DNA of 11,265 nucleotides from an uncultured Collinsella sp. (GCA_900550735.1 URTD01000050.1:1-11265), one strand, 5' to 3'; positions 1-6,392 are shown, numbered from the stretch's first letter. The notes: a model not told the origin generated them from the sequence alone. Numbers and translations are program-made.

Positions 1-43
1 CCCGGCCGCCACGGTGGCCATGCCGGCCGTGCCGCAGGAGTAG
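1..43 (+). CDS. Possible C-terminal end of an upstream gene (partial)
   Basis: The frame beginning at base 2 is open from the window edge and ends at TAG 41-43, reading PAATVAMPAVPQE. The codons are GC-rich in the third position, like the neighbouring genes. Thirteen residues are too few to assign a family. Two other frames are also open here, so this is only the likeliest reading. Confidence 0.3.
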   Translation, partial: PAATVAMPAVPQE

Positions 44-122
44 GCTCACTCGCTTATCACCATCATGTACCTGCGCCTTTACCGTACGCAGATGAGCAAG
101 ACGGCAAGCGCTGTGCTGCGGG

Positions 123-128
123 TATAAT
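123..128 (+). promoter_or_regulatory. -10 box (TATAAT) of the YtxH/PRC-barrel operon
   Basis: A perfect TATAAT lies about 50 bases before the first start codon, in the non-coding stretch 44-173. No convincing -35 hexamer stands 16-18 bases upstream; the sequence there is GC-rich and unlike TTGACA. The expected transcript start is near 135, giving a short leader. The rest of 44-173 shows only a weak 5-bp hairpin (71-75 with 87-91). Confidence 0.6.
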
Positions 129-173
129 GGACAGCATTCAAACGGTGGGCGCCGAGGTGCCCGCAGGAGAGGA

Positions 174-569
174 ATGAACATGGGTAAGACTTTCAACTTT
201 ATCTCGGGTGCGCTCTTCGGTGCTGCCGCCGGCGCCATCATCGGCGTCGCCCTGGCTCCGCGCTCGGGCGCCGAGACCCGCGCCATGGCTGCCGATATCG
301 CCAACGACGCCTGGGATAACATGCGCGACACCTACGAGCACGGTGCCGAGGAGGCCCGCGCCGCGGTCAACGATTTTGGCCCGATGGTCGACGCCAAGAC
401 CGATGACCTGCGTGCCAAGGTTGACCTTGCCCGCGAGCGCATGGACCAGCTGCGCGAGCAGCTCAACGACGCCATCTCGGGCGGCAACGTGACGCCCGCC
501 GCCGATGTCGTGGTCGAAAACGCCGTCGAGGCCGACACCGAGGCCGCGGAGCCTTCGACCGAGGCATAA
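174..569 (+). CDS. YtxH-like small membrane-anchored coiled-coil protein
   Basis: This 131-aa protein has the YtxH-family layout. It has a short polar start, one glycine/alanine-rich membrane segment at about residues 10-29 (SGALFGAAAGAIIGVALAP), then APRSGAETR, which matches the family's APKSGxETR boundary. A charged helix follows with coiled-coil character at about 75-103 (DDLRAKVDLARERMDQLREQ), then an acidic Ala/Glu tail. YtxH proteins are poorly understood and often linked to envelope or general stress; no enzymatic residues are visible. Start choice is uncertain. AGGAGAGG (165-172) precedes both ATG 174 (spacing 1-4) and in-frame ATG 180 (spacing 7-10). ATG 180 has the better spacing and would give 129 aa. 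The stop overlaps the next start (TAATG), so the two genes are probably translationally coupled. Confidence 0.8.
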   Translation: MNMGKTFNFISGALFGAAAGAIIGVALAPRSGAETRAMAADIANDAWDNMRDTYEHGAEEARAAVNDFGPMVDAKTDDLRAKVDLARERMDQLREQLNDAISGGNVTPAADVVVENAVEADTEAAEPSTEA

Positions 570-1324
570 TGCGCGCCGGGGATTTTGTCGGCGCCAAGAT
601 CTATCGCAAACCTACCGAGGACAAGCGCAGCAAAAAAGACGGCACGCCGCGCAGCCCTAAAAAGCTCGGCAAGATTCACTTTCCGGTCTTTACCCCGGGC
701 GGTACGCGCGTGGTGGGCTTTATGGTTCGCCAGTCCGATATCGCGGGTATGATCGAGCGCCCCGACCGATTTGTGGCGCTCGATGCCATTGGCGTCTACG
801 AGGGCGCCATCGCGGTTGATGACGTCAAGGGCACCTACGATACCGCTGCGGCCAAGCGCCTCGACATCAACCTGGACGATTGCATTATCTGGGTTGGCAT
901 GGACGTGCGCACGGAGTCGGGCGATGTCGTCGGCTATTGCTCGGATGTGGAGTTCAAGCCGCGTTCGGGCGTCGTGCAGACGTTCTACGTGACCGCCGGC
1001 GCTGCCTCGAGTGTGCTGGTGGGCGACACGCAGATGCCGCCGACGATGCTGCGCGGCTATGCGGACGGCGCGATGATCGTTTCGGACGAGGTCAAGTCGC
1101 TCGGGTATTCGGGCGGCGCCGCCGCAAAGGCTGCCGAGGCAAGCGTCGTGGTGGGCGATAAGGTCAAGAAGGGCGCCAAGGTGCTCGACGACAAGGGATC
1201 GGTTGCCGTGGACAAGGGCAGTCGCGCACTGGGCAAGCAGCTCGGCAAGACGCGCGGCATGTTCAAGGCCTTTAAGGACGAATACCAAAAGGCGAGCGGA
1301 GGCTCGTCAAAAGCTACAAAATAG
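569..1324 (+). CDS. PRC-barrel domain protein (two PRC-like repeats, basic tail)
   Basis: The start ATG shares one base with the preceding TAA (TAATG), which explains the lack of its own strong Shine-Dalgarno. The 251-aa protein has two PRC-barrel-like segments. The first, at about 5-90, is interrupted near 15-33 by a Lys/Arg-rich loop and carries GGTRVVGFMV and later VYEGAIAVDDV. The second, at about 103-172, has the typical DxxGDVVGYCSDVEF strand pair. After 186 comes a Lys/Gly/Asp-rich tail with VGDKVKKGAKVLDDKG-like repeats, probably flexible. There is no signal peptide or membrane segment, so it is likely cytoplasmic, perhaps associated with the YtxH partner at the membrane. PRC barrels usually mediate binding or regulation rather than catalysis. 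The specific role is unknown. The large MgtE-like protein downstream also begins with PRC-like repeats. Confidence 0.75.
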   Translation: MRAGDFVGAKIYRKPTEDKRSKKDGTPRSPKKLGKIHFPVFTPGGTRVVGFMVRQSDIAGMIERPDRFVALDAIGVYEGAIAVDDVKGTYDTAAAKRLDINLDDCIIWVGMDVRTESGDVVGYCSDVEFKPRSGVVQTFYVTAGAASSVLVGDTQMPPTMLRGYADGAMIVSDEVKSLGYSGGAAAKAAEASVVVGDKVKKGAKVLDDKGSVAVDKGSRALGKQLGKTRGMFKAFKDEYQKASGGSSKATK

Positions 1325-1345
1325 CGACGTACCAAATGATGGGAG

Positions 1346-1375
1346 GCAAGCCGGAGACCTGTTGCTCCGGCTTGC
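1346..1375 (+). terminator. 11-bp perfect hairpin, possible terminator or attenuator
   Basis: GCAAGCCGGAG (1346-1356) and CTCCGGCTTGC (1365-1375) are exact reverse complements around an 8-base loop. The following TGTGTTTATG is only moderately T-rich, so termination may be partial. Only 21 bases separate the hairpin from the next start codon, too few for a promoter. Confidence 0.55.
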
Positions 1376-1396
1376 TGTGTTTATGGGGGAGGGCAC

Positions 1397-2803
1397 ATGC
1401 GCCAAAACGGATCCAACTTAAACGGGCGTTCGGGTGCGCGTCCGACGGCGCGCCGCGACCTGGGGCAGCTGCCCAGCGGTCAGCGCAAGCGTCACCGTAA
1501 GCCCGGCGCGATGTATCTCAACCATAGCCGCGGCTTTAGCGACCGCAGCGCTCGCATCGGCAACAGCCGTACGCCCCGTCGTTCGTCTCGCCTGCCCTAT
1601 GCGCTCATTGCCGTGGGTTGCGCACTCGTGCTGTTTATCGCTGCCGTCGTGGGCTACGTCAACCGCAGTGTGGACGTGGAGCTCAACGGCCAGAAGACCG
1701 CGGTGCGTGTGGGCTCTACGCTGCAGAATCTCATCGACGACCAGGAGTTGACTGACACCTACGACGCAGGCGACCTGCTGGCCGTCGATGACAGCGTGCT
1801 CAAGCGCCATGGGGGCGAAAAGCTGTCGGTGAAGGTCGACGGCAAGCGCGTGAAACAGGGCAAATGGGATAGCCGCGAACTTGAGGGCGGCGAGAAGGTG
1901 ACGGTCAAGGATGGCCGTAACACCTACGAGAAGCACGAGGTTCAGGCTACGGTTATCGAGCCCAAGCTCAAGGTCGAGGGTACGGGCGCTATCGAGTATG
2001 TGCAGACGTGGGGTGTCCAGGGCCGCTCCGAGGTGTGGGTTGGTGAGCAGTCGGGCAAGACGCAAGACCGCGGCGAGGTCGTGCCCGCCACCGATTGCGT
2101 CGTTGCGTGCGCCAGCGTGGCGCCCAAGGGCAACAAAAAGTACGTGGCGCTGACGTTTGACGAGGGTCCGAGCGGCGCTACCAAGCAGATCTTGCAGGTG
2201 CTCAAGGAAAAGGGCGTCACCGCGACGTTCTTCCTTTCGGGCGATGCGGTCGAGGCCTCGCCTGCCACGGCCAAGGCGATTGTCGATGCCGGGTGCGAGA
2301 TCGGATCCAACAGCTATAGCGACGATTCGCTCAAGGGTCAGGACCGTGAGGCGGTACGCGAACAGATCACGAAAGGCACCGACGCGATTAAGTCGGCGAC
2401 CGGCGTGAAGACGATGCTGCTGCGTGCTCCCTACGCTGCCTTTGACGAGCAAAACTGGATTGATGCGATGGACCTGGTCTCCGCCGTGGTCTCGTGGAAT
2501 ATCGACTCGGGCGACTGGCTGCTCAACGGTGCCGACGAACAGGTCTCGACGGTGCTCGATTCGGTGACGCCGGGCAATATCGTGCTGCTCACCGATAGAG
2601 ACGAATGCGCCGAGCAGACGCTCGAGGCGCTGCCGCAGATTATCGACGGCCTCATTGCCGACGGCTACAAGATCGTGACGCTCAGCGACCTGGTCAAGAC
2701 GGACACGTCGCTGAGCAAAAAGCTCACCTCGCTGACGAAGGTCACCATGCCCAAGGATGCCGTGTTCCCCCAACTTGCCGAGGACGACGACACCACAGAG
2801 TAG
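1397..2803 (+). CDS. Membrane-anchored NodB-fold polysaccharide deacetylase-like protein, active-site residues missing
   Basis: A GGGGGAGGG Shine-Dalgarno (1385-1393) fixes ATG 1397. The 468-aa protein has a basic, Arg-rich cytoplasmic N-terminus (1-66), one membrane anchor (about 67-88), an extracytoplasmic beta-rich stalk (about 91-230; VDVELNGQKTAVRVGSTLQNL resembles DUF348/G5-type ubiquitin-like repeats) and a NodB-type domain (about 246-435). Family motif 1, TFDDGP, is TFDEGP (253-258): the base Asp is kept and the metal Asp is Glu256. Motif 2, H[ST]xxH, is NSYSDD (305-310), so both metal histidines are gone (Asn305, Asp309). Motif 3, RxPY, is RAPYA (343-347). Motif 4 is DSGDW (370-374). 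Motif 5, LxHD, is LLTD (397-400), with the catalytic His replaced by Thr399. No histidine occurs anywhere in the NodB domain. Normal homologues N-deacetylate peptidoglycan or chitin-like sugars. This one is probably a wall-binding pseudoenzyme or has changed chemistry. Confidence 0.85.
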   Translation: MRQNGSNLNGRSGARPTARRDLGQLPSGQRKRHRKPGAMYLNHSRGFSDRSARIGNSRTPRRSSRLPYALIAVGCALVLFIAAVVGYVNRSVDVELNGQKTAVRVGSTLQNLIDDQELTDTYDAGDLLAVDDSVLKRHGGEKLSVKVDGKRVKQGKWDSRELEGGEKVTVKDGRNTYEKHEVQATVIEPKLKVEGTGAIEYVQTWGVQGRSEVWVGEQSGKTQDRGEVVPATDCVVACASVAPKGNKKYVALTFDEGPSGATKQILQVLKEKGVTATFFLSGDAVEASPATAKAIVDAGCEIGSNSYSDDSLKGQDREAVREQITKGTDAIKSATGVKTMLLRAPYAAFDEQNWIDAMDLVSAVVSWNIDSGDWLLNGADEQVSTVLDSVTPGNIVLLTDRDECAEQTLEALPQIIDGLIADGYKIVTLSDLVKTDTSLSKKLTSLTKVTMPKDAVFPQLAEDDDTTE

Positions 2804-2804
2804 T

Positions 2805-2836
2805 CATTGGGTGGTCGTTTAAGAACGTCCCCAATG
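2805..2836 (+). repeat. Imperfect inverted repeat just after the deacetylase-like gene
   Basis: CATTGGG (2805-2811) pairs with CCCAATG (2830-2836), and an inner CGTT (2816-2819) pairs with AACG (2824-2827). No T-tract follows, so it is a poor intrinsic terminator. The shape is reminiscent of dispersed REP-like palindromes, but only one copy is in this window. Confidence 0.45.
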
Positions 2837-2869
2837 GCTATGTCACGGATGCGTCAGCGTTTGGTATGC

Positions 2870-2882
2870 CTGCAATGTGCAG
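2870..2882 (+). promoter_or_regulatory. Small palindrome upstream of the Mg-locus promoter
   Basis: CTGCA-ATG-TGCAG is a perfect 5-bp-arm palindrome centred about 45 bases upstream of the -10 box at 2918. It could be a protein-binding site. Short palindromes arise by chance, so the evidence is weak. Confidence 0.25.
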
Positions 2883-2914
2883 CGCATAAATTCGATGCCG
2901 CAGGGCGATGCTGA

Positions 2915-2923
2915 TGCTATAGT
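2915..2923 (+). promoter_or_regulatory. Extended -10 promoter element of the Mg-transport operon
   Basis: TGCTATAGT fits the extended -10 pattern TGnTATAAT with one mismatch. The -35 region is poor, which extended -10 promoters tolerate. Transcription would begin near 2930, leaving a leader of about 200 nt before the first gene. Confidence 0.5.
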
Positions 2924-2950
2924 TACTGCGGTTAATGAGGGTCAAGAGAA

Positions 2951-3104
2951 AGGTTACAGGTGAAATCCAAACCTCGACCATACAGTCGATGACCCCATGC
3001 AGGTGCTTTTTGCGCATGCACGGGGTGTAAGCGTCGAGCGGCGTGCCGCCCGCGCATGCGTATACATATCCAGAAGCCCCCGGACGCCGCACGCGCGGCC
3101 GCGT
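2951..3104 (+). ncRNA. Structured 5' leader, unclassified, candidate Mg/metal-responsive element
   Basis: Several stems can be drawn by eye. A is AGGTT 2951-2955 with AACCT 2970-2974. B is TCGAC 2974-2978 with GTCGA 2985-2989. C is a long stem, 2992-3006 with 3012-3026: 13 pairs (one G-T wobble), two 1x1 mismatches and a TTTTT loop. D is GCGGC 3038-3042 with GCCGC 3045-3049. E is ACGCG 3091-3095 with CGCGT 3100-3104, ending three bases before a GGAGGA Shine-Dalgarno. TCGAC 2974-2978 can instead pair with GTCGA 3033-3037, enclosing stem C, so two exclusive folds are possible. I do not see the conserved core of the M-box (ykoK) Mg2+ riboswitch. Function is inferred only from position and pairing. 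Confidence 0.4.
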
Positions 3105-3115
3105 TCGGAGGAATA

Positions 3116-3148
3116 ATGATGGGGAGCACCATTGAATTATCTGAGTGA
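3116..3148 (+). CDS. Possible 10-codon leader peptide ORF before the MgtE-like gene
   Basis: ATG 3116 follows the best Shine-Dalgarno in the region (GGAGGA 3107-3112, spacing 3) and encodes MMGSTIELSE before TGA 3146-3148. It overlaps the TTG start of the MgtE-like gene (3132) in another frame and stops two bases before that gene's first in-frame ATG (3150). This arrangement would suit translational coupling or a leader-peptide control step. A spurious start is also possible. Confidence 0.35.
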   Translation: MMGSTIELSE

Positions 3149-4976
3149 GATGCTCAAATTGCCGGTCTTGGACGTCGACGGCGAAAAGCTCGGCGTGGTT
3201 AACGATTTTGGCATTGCAACCGGTGAAGTTTTTCCGCACGTGACGTCGCTCGCGTTCCGTGGTCCCGGCAAGACGCCGTTTATGATCAGCTGGCGCAAAT
3301 GGGTCGACCGTATCGACGAGACGGGTGTACACCTTAAGACGTCGGCCACCGAAATCCGTTTTTCGTACCTGCAGCCGACCGAACTCTTGCTTGCCCGCGA
3401 CGTGCTCAACAAGCAGATTGTCGACACGCAGGGCATGAAGGTCGTGCGCGTAAACGACATCAAGTTCTCTATGTCGGGCGAGAATCAGCTGCGCCTGCTG
3501 GGCGCCGAGGTCGGTGCTCGCGGTCTGCTACGCGCCATCAGCCCCACGCTCGAGCATGTCGTCGAGGGCTTTATGAAGCACTTGGGCAAGCCGCTCAGCG
3601 AGGACATTATCGCCTGGTCTTACATGGACCTGCTCGATCGCTCGACTAAGAACATCCAACTCTCGGTGTCGCACAAGACGCTTGGCGAGCTGCATCCTGC
3701 CGACATCGCTGACATCATCGAGCAGCTCGACCCGCGCCTGCGCGCGCAGGTGTTCGCGCAGCTCGATACGGCACAGGCCGCCGAGGCCATCTCGGAGTTC
3801 GATGACGACGAGCTCATGACCGAGATGCTCGAGGGCCTGTCCGATACCGACGCATCGTCGATGCTGGCCATGATGGACCCGGACGACGCTGCCGACCTGA
3901 TCGACGAGCTCGATTATGAGAAGGCCGAGAAGCTCCTGCGCCTGATGGGCGTCAAGGAGGAGAAGGCGATTCGTAATCTGTTGGGCTATGAGGACAACAC
4001 CGCCGGCCGCATCATGACCTCGGAGTTTGTCTCGCTGCCCGCCACGGCGACGGTCGGCGATGCCATCGAGGCGATTCGCAAACTCGACGAGGACTTTGAG
4101 AGCGTCTACTACGTCTATACCGAGGATCCGAGCGGCATGCTGACGGGCGTGCTTTCGCTGCGCACGCTGATCGTGGCCGACCGCGACGCCACGCTGGGCC
4201 AGCTCGCCTATCGCGATCTGGTCTACGTGTCGCCCGACGAGGACCAGGAAGACGTGACGGACGAGATGACCAAGTACGACCTGGTTGCCATCCCTGTCTG
4301 CGACGAGAACCGTCATATCCTGGGTATCGTGACCTTCGACGACGCCATGGACGTTATCGCCGAGGAGCATCAGGAGGACCTGCAGATCGCCGGTGTCGGC
4401 TCGGGCGATAGCGCGTCGGACGACTCGACGAACGTGCTCAGCTGGTTCGTGCATCGTCAGTACTGGGTCGTCGTGTGGGGCATCGCCTCGTGCATTATGG
4501 CGACCGTGCTGGGGACGGCGCTGGGCTCCGCGCATCTGGTGGTGTTCCCCATGTGCGCCATGCCGCTCGTGCTGCTGGCTGCCTCGCGCATGGTGTCGTT
4601 CGTCAAGAACTATTTCCTCGAGTACGACGGTCACGACGACGAGCCCAAACCGTACCTGGGATTCTTCTTCCAGAGCACGGGTATGGGCCTGATTCTTTCG
4701 CTTGTTACTTACCTGTGCGCGCAGCTGGTGCGCACTGCCGCGTTCCCCGATGCCACTATGTTTGAGGAGCAGCTCTTTACCGGCTGCTTTAATATCGCTG
4801 CCGTTATTTGCCTGGTTGGCAACATGAGCGCCGTGATTTACCTGATGGTGCTGTTCTGGCGCGATGAGCACGACCTCAATACGTCGGGTACCGCCATGAA
4901 CGTCATCGCCGTCATGATCTCGTGTGTGGCGTACTGTGTTGCTGCGGTGCTGCTCACCATGTCGGTCATGGGGTAG
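3132..4976 (+). CDS. MgtE-like protein: PRC + MgtE_N + CBS pair on an atypical 5-TM membrane domain
   Basis: The chosen start is TTG 3132, preceded by GGGGAG 3121-3126. Starting at ATG 3150 would cut into the PRC motif (LSEMLKLPVLDVDGEKLG). In the 614 aa, PRC-like repeats lie at about 3-85 and 88-150. An MgtE_N superhelix spans about 185-290 (HPADIADIIEQLDP, MDPDDAADLIDEL, EKAEKLLRLMGV, EDNTAGRIMTSEFVSLP). A CBS pair lies at about 293-412, and five hydrophobic segments at about 443-464, 468-491, 508-536, 548-576 and 587-613. In MgtE channels the cytosolic N and CBS domains bind Mg2+ and close the pore. The sensor half is convincing. The membrane half is not classical: I find no GGN/GNxGNQ signature and no DPA or pore Asp in the last helix. 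It may be a diverged Mg2+ channel or a membrane-bound sensor for the transporter encoded 8 bases downstream. Confidence 0.85.
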   Translation: MNYLSEMLKLPVLDVDGEKLGVVNDFGIATGEVFPHVTSLAFRGPGKTPFMISWRKWVDRIDETGVHLKTSATEIRFSYLQPTELLLARDVLNKQIVDTQGMKVVRVNDIKFSMSGENQLRLLGAEVGARGLLRAISPTLEHVVEGFMKHLGKPLSEDIIAWSYMDLLDRSTKNIQLSVSHKTLGELHPADIADIIEQLDPRLRAQVFAQLDTAQAAEAISEFDDDELMTEMLEGLSDTDASSMLAMMDPDDAADLIDELDYEKAEKLLRLMGVKEEKAIRNLLGYEDNTAGRIMTSEFVSLPATATVGDAIEAIRKLDEDFESVYYVYTEDPSGMLTGVLSLRTLIVADRDATLGQLAYRDLVYVSPDEDQEDVTDEMTKYDLVAIPVCDENRHILGIVTFDDAMDVIAEEHQEDLQIAGVGSGDSASDDSTNVLSWFVHRQYWVVVWGIASCIMATVLGTALGSAHLVVFPMCAMPLVLLAASRMVSFVKNYFLEYDGHDDEPKPYLGFFFQSTGMGLILSLVTYLCAQLVRTAAFPDATMFEEQLFTGCFNIAAVICLVGNMSAVIYLMVLFWRDEHDLNTSGTAMNVIAVMISCVAYCVAAVLLTMSVMG

Positions 4977-4984
4977 GTGGTCGC

Positions 4985-6247
4985 GTGCAAAATACGAAGC
5001 AAAAGCCGAGCACCAAGCAAAAGCTGACCATTGCGGCCATCTTTGGAGCCATGGGCCCCGGTCTTCTGGCAGCGCTTTCGGGCAATGACGCCGGCGGCAT
5101 CGCCACGTATTCCAGCGCGGGCGCCAGCTATGGCTATAAGATGCTCTGGATGCTTCCCGTCATGACCGTGCTGCTTATCGTGACGCAGGAGACCGCGGCG
5201 CGCTGCGGATGCGTCACGGGTAAGGGCCTGGCGTCGCTCATTCGCGAGCGCTTTGGCGTGCGCAAGAGCGTGCTGGCCATGGCGGCGCTGTTGATCGCCA
5301 ACACGGCGGTGACCATCTCGGAGTTCGCGGGTATCGCGAGTGGCCTTGCTCTGTTTGGCGTTCCGGCGAGCATCTCGGTGCCGCTCGTGGCGCTGCTGGT
5401 GTGGATGCTTACCATGTCGGGCAGTTTCCAGCGCATCGAGAAGATTTTGCTGCTGGTAAGCTGCGTGTTCGTGACCTACATTGTCGCCGCGTTTATGGCC
5501 GGCCCCAACTGGGGCGAGGTCGCGGTCGACTTGGTCGTCCCTAATATCCAGAACGATCCCAGCTACGTGTCGCTCGTGGTCGCAACGATCGGTACCACCA
5601 TCGCACCGTGGATGATCTTCTTGGCTCAGAATAACGTGGTCGATAAGAATGCGGGCGAGGACGACATCGTGCTGCAGCGTATTGATACCGTGAGCGGCTC
5701 GATCGCTGCTGATATCATTGCGGGCTTCATTATCATCACGACCGGTACGGTGCTGTTCCCGGCGGGTATTCAGATTAGCGATGCCGCCGATGCCGCCCGC
5801 GCGCTGGAGCCCATCGCGGGCCAGTGGTCCACGGTACTGTTTGCCTCGGGCCTGGTCGCGGCGAGCTTCTTGGCTGCCTGTGTGCTGCCGGGCGTTACGT
5901 CGAGCGCTATCTGCGAGGCATTTGGCTGGGAGCGCGGTGCCGACCGCAGCTGGGACGAGGCTCCGGTCTATCGCGGCATCATTACGGCCATCATCGGCAT
6001 TTCTGCCGTGTTGGTGCTCATGCCTGGCGTCGATTTGTTCCAGATTATGATGACCTCGCAGGTCATCAACGGCGTGCTGCTGCCCGTAGTCCTGGTATTT
6101 CAGGTGGTTATCGCGGCGGATCGCCACATTATGGGCGCCAACCGCAACGGCCGCGTATGGAACGTGCTCACTTGGGCGACTATCGGCGTGATTACGGTGC
6201 TGACGGTCGTCATGTTTGTGCTGCAAGCGATGGGCTACAGCGCTTAA
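4985..6247 (+). CDS. NRAMP-related Mg2+ transporter (NRMT-type, SLC11 family)
   Basis: Start GTG 4985 follows AGGTGG (4975-4980). An in-frame ATG at 4922 lies inside the previous gene and would add an implausible Cys/His-rich leader. The 420-aa protein is hydrophobic throughout with about 11 membrane helices, in line with the SLC11 fold. TM1 carries GNDAGG (33-38) where transition-metal NRAMPs have DPGN: the Asp (35) stays, and Asn becomes Gly. TM6 carries TIAPWM (205-210) where NRAMPs have IMPHNL: the metal-coordinating Met is Ala207. As I recall, these replacements mark the NRMT clade (for example Eggerthella lenta NRMT), which carries Mg2+/Mn2+ and excludes softer metals; loss of the soft Met ligand fits. 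Mg2+ uptake is therefore the likely role. It forms an operon with the MgtE-like gene, and its Shine-Dalgarno overlaps that gene's stop. Confidence 0.85.
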   Translation: MQNTKQKPSTKQKLTIAAIFGAMGPGLLAALSGNDAGGIATYSSAGASYGYKMLWMLPVMTVLLIVTQETAARCGCVTGKGLASLIRERFGVRKSVLAMAALLIANTAVTISEFAGIASGLALFGVPASISVPLVALLVWMLTMSGSFQRIEKILLLVSCVFVTYIVAAFMAGPNWGEVAVDLVVPNIQNDPSYVSLVVATIGTTIAPWMIFLAQNNVVDKNAGEDDIVLQRIDTVSGSIAADIIAGFIIITTGTVLFPAGIQISDAADAARALEPIAGQWSTVLFASGLVAASFLAACVLPGVTSSAICEAFGWERGADRSWDEAPVYRGIITAIIGISAVLVLMPGVDLFQIMMTSQVINGVLLPVVLVFQVVIAADRHIMGANRNGRVWNVLTWATIGVITVLTVVMFVLQAMGYSA

Positions 6248-6265
6248 CGCCCACTTTTGCTTCCG

Positions 6266-6300
6266 AACAGGCCGCAGCGATGGGCTGCGGCCTGTTTTTT
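6266..6300 (+). terminator. Intrinsic terminator of the Mg-transport operon
   Basis: AACAGGCCGCAGC (6266-6278) pairs fully with GCTGCGGCCTGTT (6284-6296) around a 5-base loop, and a T6 run ends at 6300. It lies 19 bases after the NRMT stop. Confidence 0.92.
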
Positions 6301-6329
6301 GTCTGCTATAGGGCGTTAGTTATATGGCG

Positions 6330-6363
6330 GTGGGCAAAAAATGCCAAATATGAGTACTGTTGC
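6330..6363 (+). repeat. Left 34-bp inverted repeat arm
   Basis: The arm starts GTGGGCAAAAAATGCC and ends AGTACTGTTGC. It matches the reverse complement of 6526-6559 except at two positions (6343 and 6362). A central AGTACT palindrome lies in each arm. Confidence 0.9.
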
Positions 6364-6392
6364 TAAGTGAACAGCATTTACATCCAAAAAGA

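Noticed and set aside
65..127. 20-codon ORF before the YtxH gene
   Set aside because: No ribosome-binding site, and its stop codon lies inside the TATAAT promoter box.
1418..2773. 451-residue open frame on the minus strand
   Set aside because: Shadow of the deacetylase-like gene, whose own frame has a clear Shine-Dalgarno, membrane anchor and family motifs.
2941..3104. M-box (ykoK) Mg2+ riboswitch before the MgtE-like gene
   Set aside because: The gene context fits, but I could not find the conserved M-box core sequences, so the leader is reported as unclassified.
3528..4871. 447-residue open frame on the minus strand
   Set aside because: Shadow of the MgtE-like gene; low-complexity His/Val/Arg composition and no ribosome site.
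4922..4984. Upstream ATG start for the NRMT gene
   Set aside because: It would lie inside the MgtE-like gene and add a Cys/His/Gly-rich leader. GTG 4985 has a proper AGGTGG site and matches the family N-terminus.
4838..6226. 462-residue open frame on the minus strand
   Set aside because: It runs opposite the well-supported NRMT gene, its translation is His/Arg/Asp-rich with no domain, and such antisense frames are common in GC-rich coding DNA.
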